37,603 bases of DNA. It comes from an uncultured Schlesneria sp. (GTDB taxonomy: Bacteria > Planctomycetota > Planctomycetia > Planctomycetales > Planctomycetaceae). Under the pieces are notes generated by a model that had not been told where the DNA came from, made no database searches, and worked only from the letters and a program-made list of their open reading frames with translations. The DNA lies in assembly GCA_903834925.1 (NCBI GenBank), contig CAILLA010000282.1, forward strand, positions 1-37,603, given 5' to 3'. This document shows positions 17,241 to 26,300 of this stretch, one piece after another. A program made the position numbers and the translations under genes. Within the stretch, counting starts at the first letter, position 1, and the number at the start of each line of letters is the position of its first letter.

Positions 17241-17626
17241 AGAAAATGCTGGAGCTTTGGGCGCCTTCGTGTCGCAATGCTTGACGTATTATGCCGCATT
17301 GTGCGACAAGTTTGGTATTAGTGGGGTATTATGCAAAAAACGAGGGCACGACGCCTTTCGGTGTCCGGCGAACAAATCAGTAACTTTCGATGGCAAACCG
17401 GTGGCAATTCTGCTTGAATGACCGGCAAAAGATTTCGTGGTCAAAACCTGACTGGCGCAATCTGTGCAGACACGAAATGAACTGCTACCATGCGGTGTCG
17501 TATGGGATTCAGCGATACACTGAAAAACAGTTATCGGGCTGGACGATGATGGTCCGTGAACCGCCGGAGGCGGTTCGTCCACACGTGCTCGGCGTGCCTG
17601 ATTTTAAGACGAGATTGGCAAATAAT
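17241..17626 (+). promoter_or_regulatory. Leader region of aceE with hairpin and repeated motifs
   Basis: No gene is supported between 17030 and 17626. TGTCGCA at 17270-17276 and GCGACAA at 17303-17309 repeat the motif seen upstream of the ATPase gene; TATTAT occurs at 17287-17292 and 17327-17332. A perfect 8-bp hairpin GAACCGCC / GGCGGTTC lies at 17558-17576, about 50 bases before the chosen aceE start. An in-frame extension from 17390 to 17626 exists but has no E1-like sequence, so I treat it as leader. The promoter for aceE should lie here but cannot be fixed by eye. Confidence 0.4.
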
Positions 17627-20380
17627 ATGGCAAGCACACTTCAAGCAACACCTGCAATTCGACGAACGGAGTCCTCACCCGTGGGAAATGTTGCCCCGAC
17701 TTCCGATGATATTACCGACGTTACCGTACCAGCCATCGATCCACAGGAGATGGATGAATGGCTGGAGTCGGTTGACGACCTGCTACACCGGTATGGACCG
17801 GACGCCCTCAGCCAATTGCTGACACGGCTGTATTCTCGGGCCCAAGCACAATCTGTCCCTGTTGTCCCCGCCGTGACAACACCCTACGTCAATACAATCC
17901 CGGTGGAAGCTCAGGTCCCATTCCCTGGTGATCGAGCTCTCGAACGGCGTTTAAGAAGTATCATTCGCTGGAACGCGATGGCAATGGTGGTCCGAGGTGC
18001 CCAAACCACCAACGTCGGCGGACACATTTCCACATTCGCTTCGTCAGCCGTTCTCGTTGAAATTGGCTTCAATCACTTCTTCCACGCCCGAACCGCAGAC
18101 CACACTGGCGACATGGTCTATTTCCAGGGGCATTCGTCACCCGGGATGTATTCCCGAGCCTTCGTGGAAGGCCGACTGACCGAAGAGAATCTTGTCCGAT
18201 TCCGACGCGAGCTTCCACGCGGACAGGGGCTTTCCTCCTATCCGCATCCCTGGCTGATGCCCGACTTCTGGCAGTTCCCGACGGTTTCAATGGGTCTTGG
18301 ACCGATTTGCTCGCTCTATCAAGCCCGATTCCTGCGTTATGTTCAGCACCGAAACCTGATGGATACGTCCAAGTCACGAGTCTGGTCGTTCATCGGTGAC
18401 GGTGAAGTCGATGAGCCGGAAACTCTCGGTGCCATCTCGATGGCGGCCCGTGAGAAGCTGGACAATGTCACCTGGGTTGTGAACTGCAACCTGCAACGAC
18501 TCGATGGTCCCGTGCGCAGCAACGGCAAGATTATCCAGGAACTGGAAGGACTTTTCCGAGGGGCTGGCTGGAACGTCATTAAAGTCGTCTGGGGCAGCGA
18601 ATGGGACGCCCTGTTTGAAGCGGACGAATCCGGCTTGCTGGAAAAGACACTGGCAGAGGTTGTTGACGGCCAGTTCCAGAAATATAGCGTCGAAACGGGC
18701 GAATACATTCGCAAGGATTTTTTCGGTCGACATCCTCAGTTGTTGAAGCTGGTTGAACACCTCAGCGACGAGCAGATCCGCAACCTCAGGCGCGGTGGTC
18801 ACGATGCAATGAAGGTTTACAACGCTCTGAAGGCGGCGACAGAATTCAAGGGGGCACCGACGGTTGTACTCGCTCACACCGTTAAAGGTTTCGGCCTGGG
18901 GACGGAAGCAGAAGGGCGAAATACCGCTCACAACACGAAAAAACTGGAAGAATCGTCGCTGATCGCCATGCGCGATCGGTTTGCACTACCTCTTACTGAC
19001 GAACAAGCGAGAAGCGCCAGCTTCTATCGGCCACCGGCAGACAGCCCGGAAATGAAGTACTTGCACGATCACCGCAAGGCTTTGGGCGGCTACCTACCGG
19101 CTCGTAATCCTACTGCGGAACGGCTGACGATTCCCGACGTGGCGACATTTGTCGAAACGATGAGTGACGCAGGAAAAGATCGCTCGACGACCGGTGTGCT
19201 GGGAACGATCCTCCGCGTGCTGATGCGAGACAAAAACATCGGCAAACGAGTTGTTCCGATCATCCCCGACGAGGCTCGCACGTTCGGTATGGAAGGCTTG
19301 TTCCAGACCTACGGGATCTATAACAGCAAAGGCCAGCTCTACACGCCCGTCGATGCGGGTTCAGCAATGTCCTATAAAGAATCGACGACGGGTCAGGTTC
19401 TGATGGAAGGGATCGATGAAGCGGGGGCGATGGCCTCGTTCGTCGCAGCCGGTACCGCTCACGCGAATATCGGGCTGAACATGATCCCGTTTTATACTTA
19501 TTACTCGATGTTCGGTTTCCAACGAGTCGGCGATCTGATCTGGCTGGCTGGCGATTCCCGCTGCAAAGGTTTCCTGTGTGGCGGAACGTCAGGCCGCACA
19601 ACGCTGAACGGCGAAGGCTTGCAGCACGAAGATGGCCACAGCCAATTGATGGCCGGAACTGTTCCCAACCTGCTTGCCTACGATCCTGCTTACGGCTATG
19701 AGCTGGCCGTGATCGTTCAGGATGGATTGCGACGCATGTATGCCGAAGGTGAAGACATCTTCTATTACCTGTCGGTTTACAACGAATCGTTCGTCATGCC
19801 TGCTGCGATGCCGAAAGGTGTCGAAGCCGGAATCGTTAAGGGACTTTACCCACTCGATCCAACTGTCCCCGCCAAGAAGCGAGCGACACGACCACAGCTT
19901 CTCGGCAGTGGTCCGATCCTGAACGATGTCATTCGTGCCCAGAAGATTCTCTCCGAAAAATACGGCGTCGAATCGGATGTGTGGAGCGTTACCAGCTACA
20001 ACGAACTGAAGCGAGAAGCCCAGTCAATCGCACGCTGGAACCGATTGCATCCAGATCAGAAGCCGAAGGCGAGTTATCTCGAACAGACGTTGAGTGGCCT
20101 GAAAGGACCGTTCATCTCGTCCAGCGACAACGTGCAACTGGTCGCCGAACAGATTCGCCAGTACGTCCCGGGTCAATATGTGGTCTGCGGTACTGACGGG
20201 TACGGACGCAGTGAGACCCGTGAAGCATTGAGAAGACATTTCGAAATCGATGCCGAATCCGTCGCCTACACCACGCTGGTGGCCCTCAGCAAAGAAGGCC
20301 AGTTCGACGCAAAGAAGCTCCCCCAGGCCCTGAAAGATCTGGGAATCGACCCGAACAAGGTTGACCCGGCAACGGCCTGA
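17627..20380 (+). CDS. aceE: Pyruvate dehydrogenase E1 component (homodimeric type)
   Basis: A 917-aa thiamine-diphosphate enzyme that decarboxylates pyruvate and passes the acetyl group to the lipoyl arm of E2. It is the long single-chain alpha2 form (E. coli AceE is 887 aa). The ThDP/Mg motif runs from GDG at 257-259 (FIGDGEVDEPETLGAISMA) to NCNLQRLDGPV. Other AceE landmarks are GHISTFASSAVL, QGHSSPGMYSRAF, TVKGFGLG, PDEARTFGMEGLF, YTPVDAGSAMSYKES, GTSGRTTLNGEGLQHEDGHS, and the C-terminal GTDGYGRSETREALRRHFE. The ATG at 17627 (MASTLQATPA) is chosen because the conserved part (PQEMDEWLESVDDLLHRYG) begins about 40 residues later. The open frame upstream to 17390 has no similarity, and the ribosome binding site at 17627 is weak. 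aceF follows after 207 bp on the same strand; lpd is not nearby. The complex is cytoplasmic and feeds acetyl-CoA to the TCA cycle. Confidence 0.96.
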   Translation: MASTLQATPAIRRTESSPVGNVAPTSDDITDVTVPAIDPQEMDEWLESVDDLLHRYGPDALSQLLTRLYSRAQAQSVPVVPAVTTPYVNTIPVEAQVPFPGDRALERRLRSIIRWNAMAMVVRGAQTTNVGGHISTFASSAVLVEIGFNHFFHARTADHTGDMVYFQGHSSPGMYSRAFVEGRLTEENLVRFRRELPRGQGLSSYPHPWLMPDFWQFPTVSMGLGPICSLYQARFLRYVQHRNLMDTSKSRVWSFIGDGEVDEPETLGAISMAAREKLDNVTWVVNCNLQRLDGPVRSNGKIIQELEGLFRGAGWNVIKVVWGSEWDALFEADESGLLEKTLAEVVDGQFQKYSVETGEYIRKDFFGRHPQLLKLVEHLSDEQIRNLRRGGHDAMKVYNALKAATEFKGAPTVVLAHTVKGFGLGTEAEGRNTAHNTKKLEESSLIAMRDRFALPLTDEQARSASFYRPPADSPEMKYLHDHRKALGGYLPARNPTAERLTIPDVATFVETMSDAGKDRSTTGVLGTILRVLMRDKNIGKRVVPIIPDEARTFGMEGLFQTYGIYNSKGQLYTPVDAGSAMSYKESTTGQVLMEGIDEAGAMASFVAAGTAHANIGLNMIPFYTYYSMFGFQRVGDLIWLAGDSRCKGFLCGGTSGRTTLNGEGLQHEDGHSQLMAGTVPNLLAYDPAYGYELAVIVQDGLRRMYAEGEDIFYYLSVYNESFVMPAAMPKGVEAGIVKGLYPLDPTVPAKKRATRPQLLGSGPILNDVIRAQKILSEKYGVESDVWSVTSYNELKREAQSIARWNRLHPDQKPKASYLEQTLSGLKGPFISSSDNVQLVAEQIRQYVPGQYVVCGTDGYGRSETREALRRHFEIDAESVAYTTLVALSKEGQFDAKKLPQALKDLGIDPNKVDPATA

Positions 20381-20387
20381 CCCGTAG

Positions 20388-20406
20388 CGTCGGCTTCCAG
20401 CCGACG
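20388..20406. repeat. Short extragenic palindrome between aceE and aceF
   Basis: CGTCGGC (20388-20394) pairs with GCCGACG (20400-20406) around TTCCA, 7 bases after the aceE stop codon. The string GTAGCGTCGGCTTCCAGCCG is, from memory, a very common extragenic repeat in planctomycetes. No U-tract follows, so termination between aceE and aceF is not indicated; it could tune relative E1/E2 expression or protect the 3' end. Confidence 0.6.
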
Positions 20407-20587
20407 AAAGTCTTGACAACTCCAGTTGTAAAGAAGCAAGACAGAAATCAGCGGACCAGTTACAAGCAAAGTGTCATCCGTCAAATTTCTGAAAAAGACT
20501 AAATAGAGAGCTCTTTAGGCATAACACTGAAGGCTCAAGCAAAAATACCTGGGCAAAACCCAATCAACGAGACGTAAGAGACTTCCG

Positions 20588-21880
20588 ATGACAATCGAAT
20601 TCAAAGTTGAACAACAGCTTCTGGGCGATGGAATCAAGAGTGCCGACGTGGCCGCCATCCACGTTGCTGTGGGCGATACCGTCAGTGTCGGACAGATCGT
20701 GCTGGAGCTTGAAACCGACAAGGCAGTTATGGAACTGCAATGCCCTTATGCGGGGACAGTGGTCAAGGTTCTGGTTAAGAAGGGTGAAACTATCACCCCC
20801 GGCCAGGCCGTACTGTCACTCGAATCGAGTGCAGCTCCAGCAACCGGTGCTACCACAGCCTCGAAGCCAACCGCTGCAAAAGAAGCTGCGCCCGTCGCCG
20901 CCTCAGCTGCCAGCCGCAACGGAGGAGACAAAGCCTCCATCGCTAAAGCAGTCCCCGCTGCTACGATTGCACTGCCATCAGGCCGCGATCTTCCACTGCC
21001 AGCCGGCCCGGCAACCCGACGGCTTGCTCGTGAGTTGGGCCTCAACCTGGCCAATATCCCAGGGACTGGTTCTGGCGGACGAATTACTCTTGAAGACGTG
21101 GCCCGTGCGGTCCCAGCCGGGGCTTCAGGTGGCGGTCGAGGTCTTGTCGAGCCACCACTGCCAGACTTCGCGGCGTTCGGTCCAACCGATCGTCAGGCGT
21201 ATTCCAAGCTGCAAAAAACAGTCGCCAATAATCTGAGTCTTGCCTGGCAGATCATCCCGCACGTAACTCAGCATGACTTGGCCGACATCACCGAAACCGA
21301 AGCCGCTCGCAAGCATTTTGTCGAGACCGCTCCTAAGGGTGTTGCTAAGGTAACGATGACAGCACTTGCCCTAAAAGCGGTTGTTGCCTGCCTCAAAGAA
21401 TTCCCGCACTTCAATTCCAGCTATGACTCAGCAAAGGCTGAACTGGTCCTGAAACGTTACTACCACATTGGTATCGCCGTCGACACGCCAACCGGCCTGG
21501 TCGTCCCCGTCATTCGCAATGTTGACCAGAAGTCTGTCCTGCAACTTGCCGCAGAAATGACCGAACTCGCAACCAAAGCCCGCGATCGCAAATTGCAGGT
21601 CAGCGAGATGCAAGGGGGCACGTTCACGATCACGAACCTTGGGGGGATCGGTGGAACCGCTTTCACGCCGATCGTGAACTATCCTGAAGTCGCGATTCTC
21701 GGCATGTCCCGCAGCCAGAAACAGCTTCAAATCCGAGACGGCGAAGTCGTCGAACGCCTGATGCTGCCATTGTCATTGTCCTACGACCACCGAGTCATCA
21801 ATGGAGCCGACGCAGCCCGCTTCGTTGTCAAACTGGTCACGTTGCTGAGCGATGCATTTCGCCTGGTGATTGAGGCATGA
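20588..21880 (+). CDS. aceF: Dihydrolipoamide acetyltransferase, E2 of pyruvate dehydrogenase
   Basis: A 430-aa E2 that transfers acetyl from its lipoyl arm to CoA. It has a single N-terminal lipoyl domain (about 3-78), with the lipoylated Lys45 in ELETDKAVMEL. An Ala/Pro-rich linker follows (about 80-135), then a peripheral subunit-binding domain (about 139-172, RRLARELGLNLANIPGTGSG), a second linker, and the catalytic core (about 195-430). The active-site motif is DHRVINGADAARF with His401 and Asn405. Most acyltransferases have HxxxDG; the Asn variant is also known in Azotobacter E2p, so it should be functional. E. coli AceF carries three lipoyl domains, this one only one. The start MTIEFKVEQQLLGDG is unambiguous by domain. 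It lies 207 bp after aceE on the same strand. Confidence 0.95.
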   Translation: MTIEFKVEQQLLGDGIKSADVAAIHVAVGDTVSVGQIVLELETDKAVMELQCPYAGTVVKVLVKKGETITPGQAVLSLESSAAPATGATTASKPTAAKEAAPVAASAASRNGGDKASIAKAVPAATIALPSGRDLPLPAGPATRRLARELGLNLANIPGTGSGGRITLEDVARAVPAGASGGGRGLVEPPLPDFAAFGPTDRQAYSKLQKTVANNLSLAWQIIPHVTQHDLADITETEAARKHFVETAPKGVAKVTMTALALKAVVACLKEFPHFNSSYDSAKAELVLKRYYHIGIAVDTPTGLVVPVIRNVDQKSVLQLAAEMTELATKARDRKLQVSEMQGGTFTITNLGGIGGTAFTPIVNYPEVAILGMSRSQKQLQIRDGEVVERLMLPLSLSYDHRVINGADAARFVVKLVTLLSDAFRLVIEA

Positions 21881-21913
21881 GTTTCAACGTCGGATCGTGT
21901 GTTGAAACCGAAA

Positions 21914-21950
21914 CAGCGAGCACGAACCATTGCAGGTTTCTTGCTCGCTG
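21914..21950 (+). terminator. Hairpin after aceF
   Basis: CAGCGAGCA (21914-21922) pairs perfectly with TGCTCGCTG (21942-21950); inside the loop GAACC and GGTTT can extend the structure. TGATTT follows. It lies 33 bases past the aceF stop, so it is a reasonable terminator of the aceEF unit although the U-tract is short. Confidence 0.6.
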
Positions 21951-22010
21951 TGATTTGGGCCATTCACGATTTGGTTACAGACCGGGAATTCCGAGAGGCG
22001 TTGCCTCTGA

Positions 22011-22144
22011 CCAAGTAGCCGTCTCGCTCGGCCGAGACGGTAGCCGAATGGCAGTAGATCTCGACTGCCACTTGAAAGCCCTGATCGATCTCAAGGTTAA
22101 TGGCAATTCGGCTTTCTTCTCGGCGGAGTGAGAAGGCTACTTGG
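22011..22144. repeat. Compound palindromic element with CCAAGTAGCC/GGCTACTTGG ends
   Basis: The first 28 bases (22011-22038) match the reverse complement of the last 28 (22117-22144) at about 24 positions; the outermost 10 are exact (CCAAGTAGCC and GGCTACTTGG). Inside are further dyads: GTCTCG/CGAGAC at 22021-22038 and GGCAGT/ACTGCC at about 22050-22069. It lies between aceF and a convergent minus-strand gene. The ends resemble those of the inverted repeat at 14224-14391. It is likely a non-coding mobile or REP-like element; the small plus-strand open frame across it is incidental. Confidence 0.7.
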
Positions 22145-22170
22145 GAAGAAGCCCAAGCGGATAACACATC

Positions 22171-22533
22171 TTACTCGCGAAGGTAACGATCACTCGGCGG
22201 GGTATGATCGCGTCCGACAAAGATCGCGGCAACGAGAAGGCCAAGTCCAATCGCTCTCATGCAACTGCCGACAAGATTGATCACTTGAAACAGATACGGA
22301 AAGGACAAGTTGTTGCGGTTGTTGAGAACGTAGAACTGTGCTGCCATGACTCCGAACGTGGTTGCGAAATGGATAATGACTCCGATCAGTGTGAGCATTG
22401 CAGGCCGTCGCGCGCGATTCATATACATGATCGAAAAGTAGCCTGCCACCAGGTAAACGAAGAGAACAGGTCCCTGGAAACCGAGTTGCGACAGAAAATA
22501 CATAAAATCATTGATGCCAGGCCCGGAATTCAT
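22171..22533 (-). CDS. Small integral membrane protein, function unknown
   Basis: A 120-aa protein with a short N-terminal tail (MNSGPGINDFMYFLSQLG) and three hydrophobic segments at about residues 19-37 (GPVLFVYLVAGYFSIMYM), 44-66 (PAMLTLIGVIIHFATTFGVMAA) and 80-105 (LFQVINLVGSCMRAIGLGLLVAAIFV). It has a charged C-terminal tail and one basic loop (NRARRPA). I do not recognise a family. The start at 22533 is supported by GGGAG about 9 bases upstream. It sits 20 bp after the stop of the secreted LamG/DUF1080-like gene in the same direction, so the two are probably co-transcribed. Confidence 0.8.
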   Translation of the reverse strand: MNSGPGINDFMYFLSQLGFQGPVLFVYLVAGYFSIMYMNRARRPAMLTLIGVIIHFATTFGVMAAQFYVLNNRNNLSFPYLFQVINLVGSCMRAIGLGLLVAAIFVGRDHTPPSDRYLRE

Positions 22534-22553
22534 ATCGTTTTCTCCCTAGCGGA

Positions 22554-23279
22554 CTAATTGTTTGCCTTCGGTGGAACGGCCTCCGACGGCTTTTCAACTT
22601 TCTTTCCATACACACGGACATTGTCGAAATTGCCCGTATCATCAAACGAGCCGATCCCGATTTGTCCCCATTTGAAAGTCTGGTCCACAGCGGTCATCAC
22701 CGGTTCCGTCATGTTGTCAAAGTAAACTTCGATCTTACCGCTATCGACATCACGTACGACACGAGCATGGTGCCATTCATTGTCCCATTTGGTCCCCTCG
22801 GTCGTCTTCGTGGAAATCTTCTTTCGTGGTTCATTGTTCACGATGAAAATTTGATTGGCGTGATCGTCGGTTTTCTGCCCCAGGTGGACGTAATACATGT
22901 GTGCCGGATCCTGGTATCCGAAGAACAAACATAAGGAGCGATGAGGGTAGTCACGAGCCGTCGACTGAAGCTGAACATCGAGGACACAACTTCCGACAAC
23001 GACGTTCTTTGCAACGGAGCGATTAAACGGTGACCTGACGGGGGTCTTGGTCTCGATGTGCTGAAATTGGCTCCAGACCTTGTTCCCCTCGAGCTCGGTC
23101 AATTTCCACGCTTTTGGATCACTCGCTTCCCATCGAGCGGATGGATCGCCGACTTCAAAGTCGTCCTGGAAGACCAACGGGAGATTCAGCAGTTGTGAGG
23201 GTTCGTCCCCAACAAGTGGTTTGAAAGCAATTGACATGAGGCACAACAAACAGAGTTGCAGCGGCGCAGATCGAAGCAT
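22554..23279 (-). CDS. Secreted LamG / DUF1080-like protein
   Basis: A 241-aa exported protein. A signal peptide (MLRSAPLQLCLLCLMSIAFKPLVG) precedes a concanavalin-A-like beta-sandwich: LVFQDDFEVGDPSARWEASDPKAW at about 34-57, SLCLFFGYQDPAHMYYVHLG at about 115-134, WHHARVVRDVDSGKIEVYFDN at about 168-188, GQIGIGSFDDTGNFDNVRVYG at about 206-226. These are the typical strands of planctomycete DUF1080/LamG proteins, which usually bind carbohydrate or act near glycoside hydrolases. No catalytic residues can be named. The C-terminus is short and charged (KKVEKPSEAVPPKANN), without an obvious sorting signal. It precedes the small membrane protein gene by 20 bp. dnaE2 lies upstream, 102 bp away, in the same direction but functionally unrelated. 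Confidence 0.85.
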   Translation of the reverse strand: MLRSAPLQLCLLCLMSIAFKPLVGDEPSQLLNLPLVFQDDFEVGDPSARWEASDPKAWKLTELEGNKVWSQFQHIETKTPVRSPFNRSVAKNVVVGSCVLDVQLQSTARDYPHRSLCLFFGYQDPAHMYYVHLGQKTDDHANQIFIVNNEPRKKISTKTTEGTKWDNEWHHARVVRDVDSGKIEVYFDNMTEPVMTAVDQTFKWGQIGIGSFDDTGNFDNVRVYGKKVEKPSEAVPPKANN

Positions 23280-23381
23280 GATTGGCCCTAATGTGAAACA
23301 TCGTAAATTGAGTGTGGAACACCAGCAGGTTATTTCGTCACGAGTCGAATGGCAATTCCATCAGACGATTCCACTGACTTG

Positions 23382-26300
23382 TTATCGAAAATCGCGAGAC
23401 GAATTATGGTACTCACCAAGAACATCGGTCAGGTCTTCCATTTTATCCACGACCAGGTGGACGACATCGTGCTGTCGCTGCAAGATACCGTGCGCGATCA
23501 ATGCGGTGGCATGCCGGGCGATTGGTCGGAATCGCTCCCAGACGTTGACATGAACCACAAGATTCGTTGTTCCGGATTCATCCTCGAGCGTCATAAAGGT
23601 AATCCCCTTGGCGGTCGATGGGCGTTGTCGCAAGAGAACGAGTCCAGCAACGCGGTATTTTCGCTCCGCCTCCAGAATCAGCAGATCGGCTGCTCGCACG
23701 ACGCGACGTCGATCTAATTGGGGCCGGACGAAACTGATAGGGTGCCCCCGCAACGACAGTCCAGCTGCTTGATAGTCCGCAATGACTTCTTGGACCGGAG
23801 TCATCGGTGGCAGAGTCGGATCAGGCTCGTTGTCCTGAAACATGTCGTATAGCGGTGCCGCTTCCCGTGCGGGCAATGCATCCCAGACCGCCGTACGGCG
23901 CGCCGTTTCCAGAGAACGAAATGCATCGGCCTGGGCCAACAATGTGATTTCGTGAGGACTTAAACTCGTCCGCCTGGCAAAATCCGCTTGAGAAGTGAAT
24001 CGACCGGATTTGCGTGCAATCAGGATCGATTCGGCCGACGCATTTTGCAGGCCGCGAATCATTCGCATACCCAATCGAAGCGCCAACTGTTTTTGATGTG
24101 GGAGTTGAATTGACTCGTTCGAGTTTCGTGAGTCACCAACGATCGGTTCAAGAGTGCCCCTCTCAAGGCCCGCCACATGCGGTTCGTTGGGAGACCTCGC
24201 TCCATGCAACCGAGAAACTTTGGTGGCGCTTTGAACGTCAAGTTCCTCAAGCGTACAGTCCCAGTCGCTGGCATTAACGTCGACCGGGCGGACAACAACC
24301 TGCTGACGTATGGCTTCGGAGACAAGCTGAGCCGGCGCATAAAACCCGAGAGGCTGGCTGTTCAACAGTGCCGCAGTGAATTCCGCAGGGTGATAGCATT
24401 TGAGCCACGCTGACGCATAAACCAAAAGCGCAAAGCTGGCGGCATGAGATTCGGGAAAACCATATTCGCCAAACCCCTGAATCTGCTCGTAAACCCGCTC
24501 GGCAAAGTCCTGGTCATAACCCCGCAAACGCATTCCTTCGAGTAACTTTTGTCGGAAAGGCTCCATGACCCCACGCCGCCGCCAGGCTCCCATCGCTCGG
24601 CGAAGTTGATCCGCTTCACCCGGTGTAAAACCGGCGGCGACCACGGCCAGCCGCATCGCCTGTTCTTGAAAGATCGGGACACCCATCGTCTTTTCTAAAA
24701 CCGCCCGAACGGCGTCGCTGGGAAACGAAATCGGTTCTTCGCCACTCCGACGCCTCAGATAAGGATGAACCATATTCCCCTGGATTGGCCCTGGTCGCAC
24801 GATGGCGACTTCGACAACGAGGTCATAAAAGCACTTTGGCAACAGACGAGGAAGCATACTCATCTGTGCCCGCGATTCGACCTGGAATACACCGATCGAT
24901 TCGGCACGACAGAGCATCTGATAAACCGCCGGGTCTTCAGCAGGAACGGTTGCCAGCGTCAATTTGTGTCCCGAATGTCGCTTAATCAACTCGAACGATT
25001 TTCGAATCGCCGTCAACATCCCCAGTGCGAGGCAATCCACCTTGAGAATTCCGAGAGCGTCCAGGTCGTTCTTGTCCCATTCGATCACCGTGCGATTGGC
25101 CATCGCGGCATTCTCGATCGGAACTAGTTCGCAAAGCGGACCATTCGTGATGATCATGCCGCCGACGTGCTGGGAAAGGTGACGCGGAAACCCCAGCAAC
25201 TGGTCGACAAGATCGACAAAGTGACGTCCGAGCGGCGACGTCGTATCGAAACCACATTCTCGAAATCTCTCAGCCAATACCTCCTGTTTTTGCGGCGAAT
25301 ACTCGACCGATTTGGCCAGTGTATCAACTCGATCGAGTGACAGTCCCAATGCCTTTCCAACATCCCTGACGGCCGAACGAGGGCGATACGAGATGACTTC
25401 GGCGGTCATCCCCGCTCGCTCGCGTCCGTACTTTTCATAGAGATATTGCAACACCTCTTCCCGCCGCTCGTGTTCGAAATCGACGTCAATATCGGGTGCC
25501 TCACCCCGTTCCTGAGAGATGAATCTCTCGAACAGGACGTCAATCCGATCGGGATCAACACTGGTCACTCCCAGGCAATAACAGACAACCGAATTCGCCG
25601 CAGAACCGCGTCCCTGGCACAAGATTCCTCGGCTTCGAGCGAACCGAACCAGATCCCACACCGTCAGAAAATAAGCTTCGTAATGAAGCAGTTCGATCAA
25701 CTTCAATTCGTGTTCGATCAGCGATCGAACTTTGTCTGGTAGTCGATTTGGAAATCGTTCACGCGCACCGGCCCAGGTCAACTGAGTCAACCAGGCCAAC
25801 GGAGTCTCACCCGACGGCGACAACTCTTCTGGATACTCATATCGAAGTTCATCCAGCGAAAAATGACAGCGACTTGCGATTTCGACCGTTCGATCAACCG
25901 CCGCTGGAGACCTTGAAAACAGCGTTTTGAGTTCTACCCCGGATTTGAGATACTGCTGACCGTTCCTCGATCGACTGATGCCGAGATCGGCGACTGTACA
26001 ACCTAAACGGATTGCCGTCAGCACATCGTGCAGATAACGCCGGGAGGAATCGTGGTAGAGAACTCCATTGCTCGCAACAAGCGGCAATCGTGTGTTCTTA
26101 CTAATTCGTTGATACCGTTCGAGCGAAATAGCGTCGTGCGGTCCTTGATGCAGTTTACCGAGAACCGAGCAACGATCTCCAAATGCGTCTCGCCAACGAT
26201 GCAAGTTATCAGCAACATTGTCAGACTGATCTTCGTCAAGAAGTACGCACGCCAGTAAGTCATCAGCGTGTTGAGTCACATCGACAAAGGTGAGATGACA

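Noticed and set aside
17390-17626. 79-residue N-terminal extension of AceE
   Set aside because: No similarity to E1 proteins, a Cys/Trp-rich odd composition, and it contains a hairpin; the normal E1 start region begins after 17627.
21788-21805. Asn in place of Asp in the AceF HxxxDG motif as an inactivating change
   Set aside because: The same HRVING form occurs in functional E2p proteins such as that of Azotobacter, so it is not evidence of loss.
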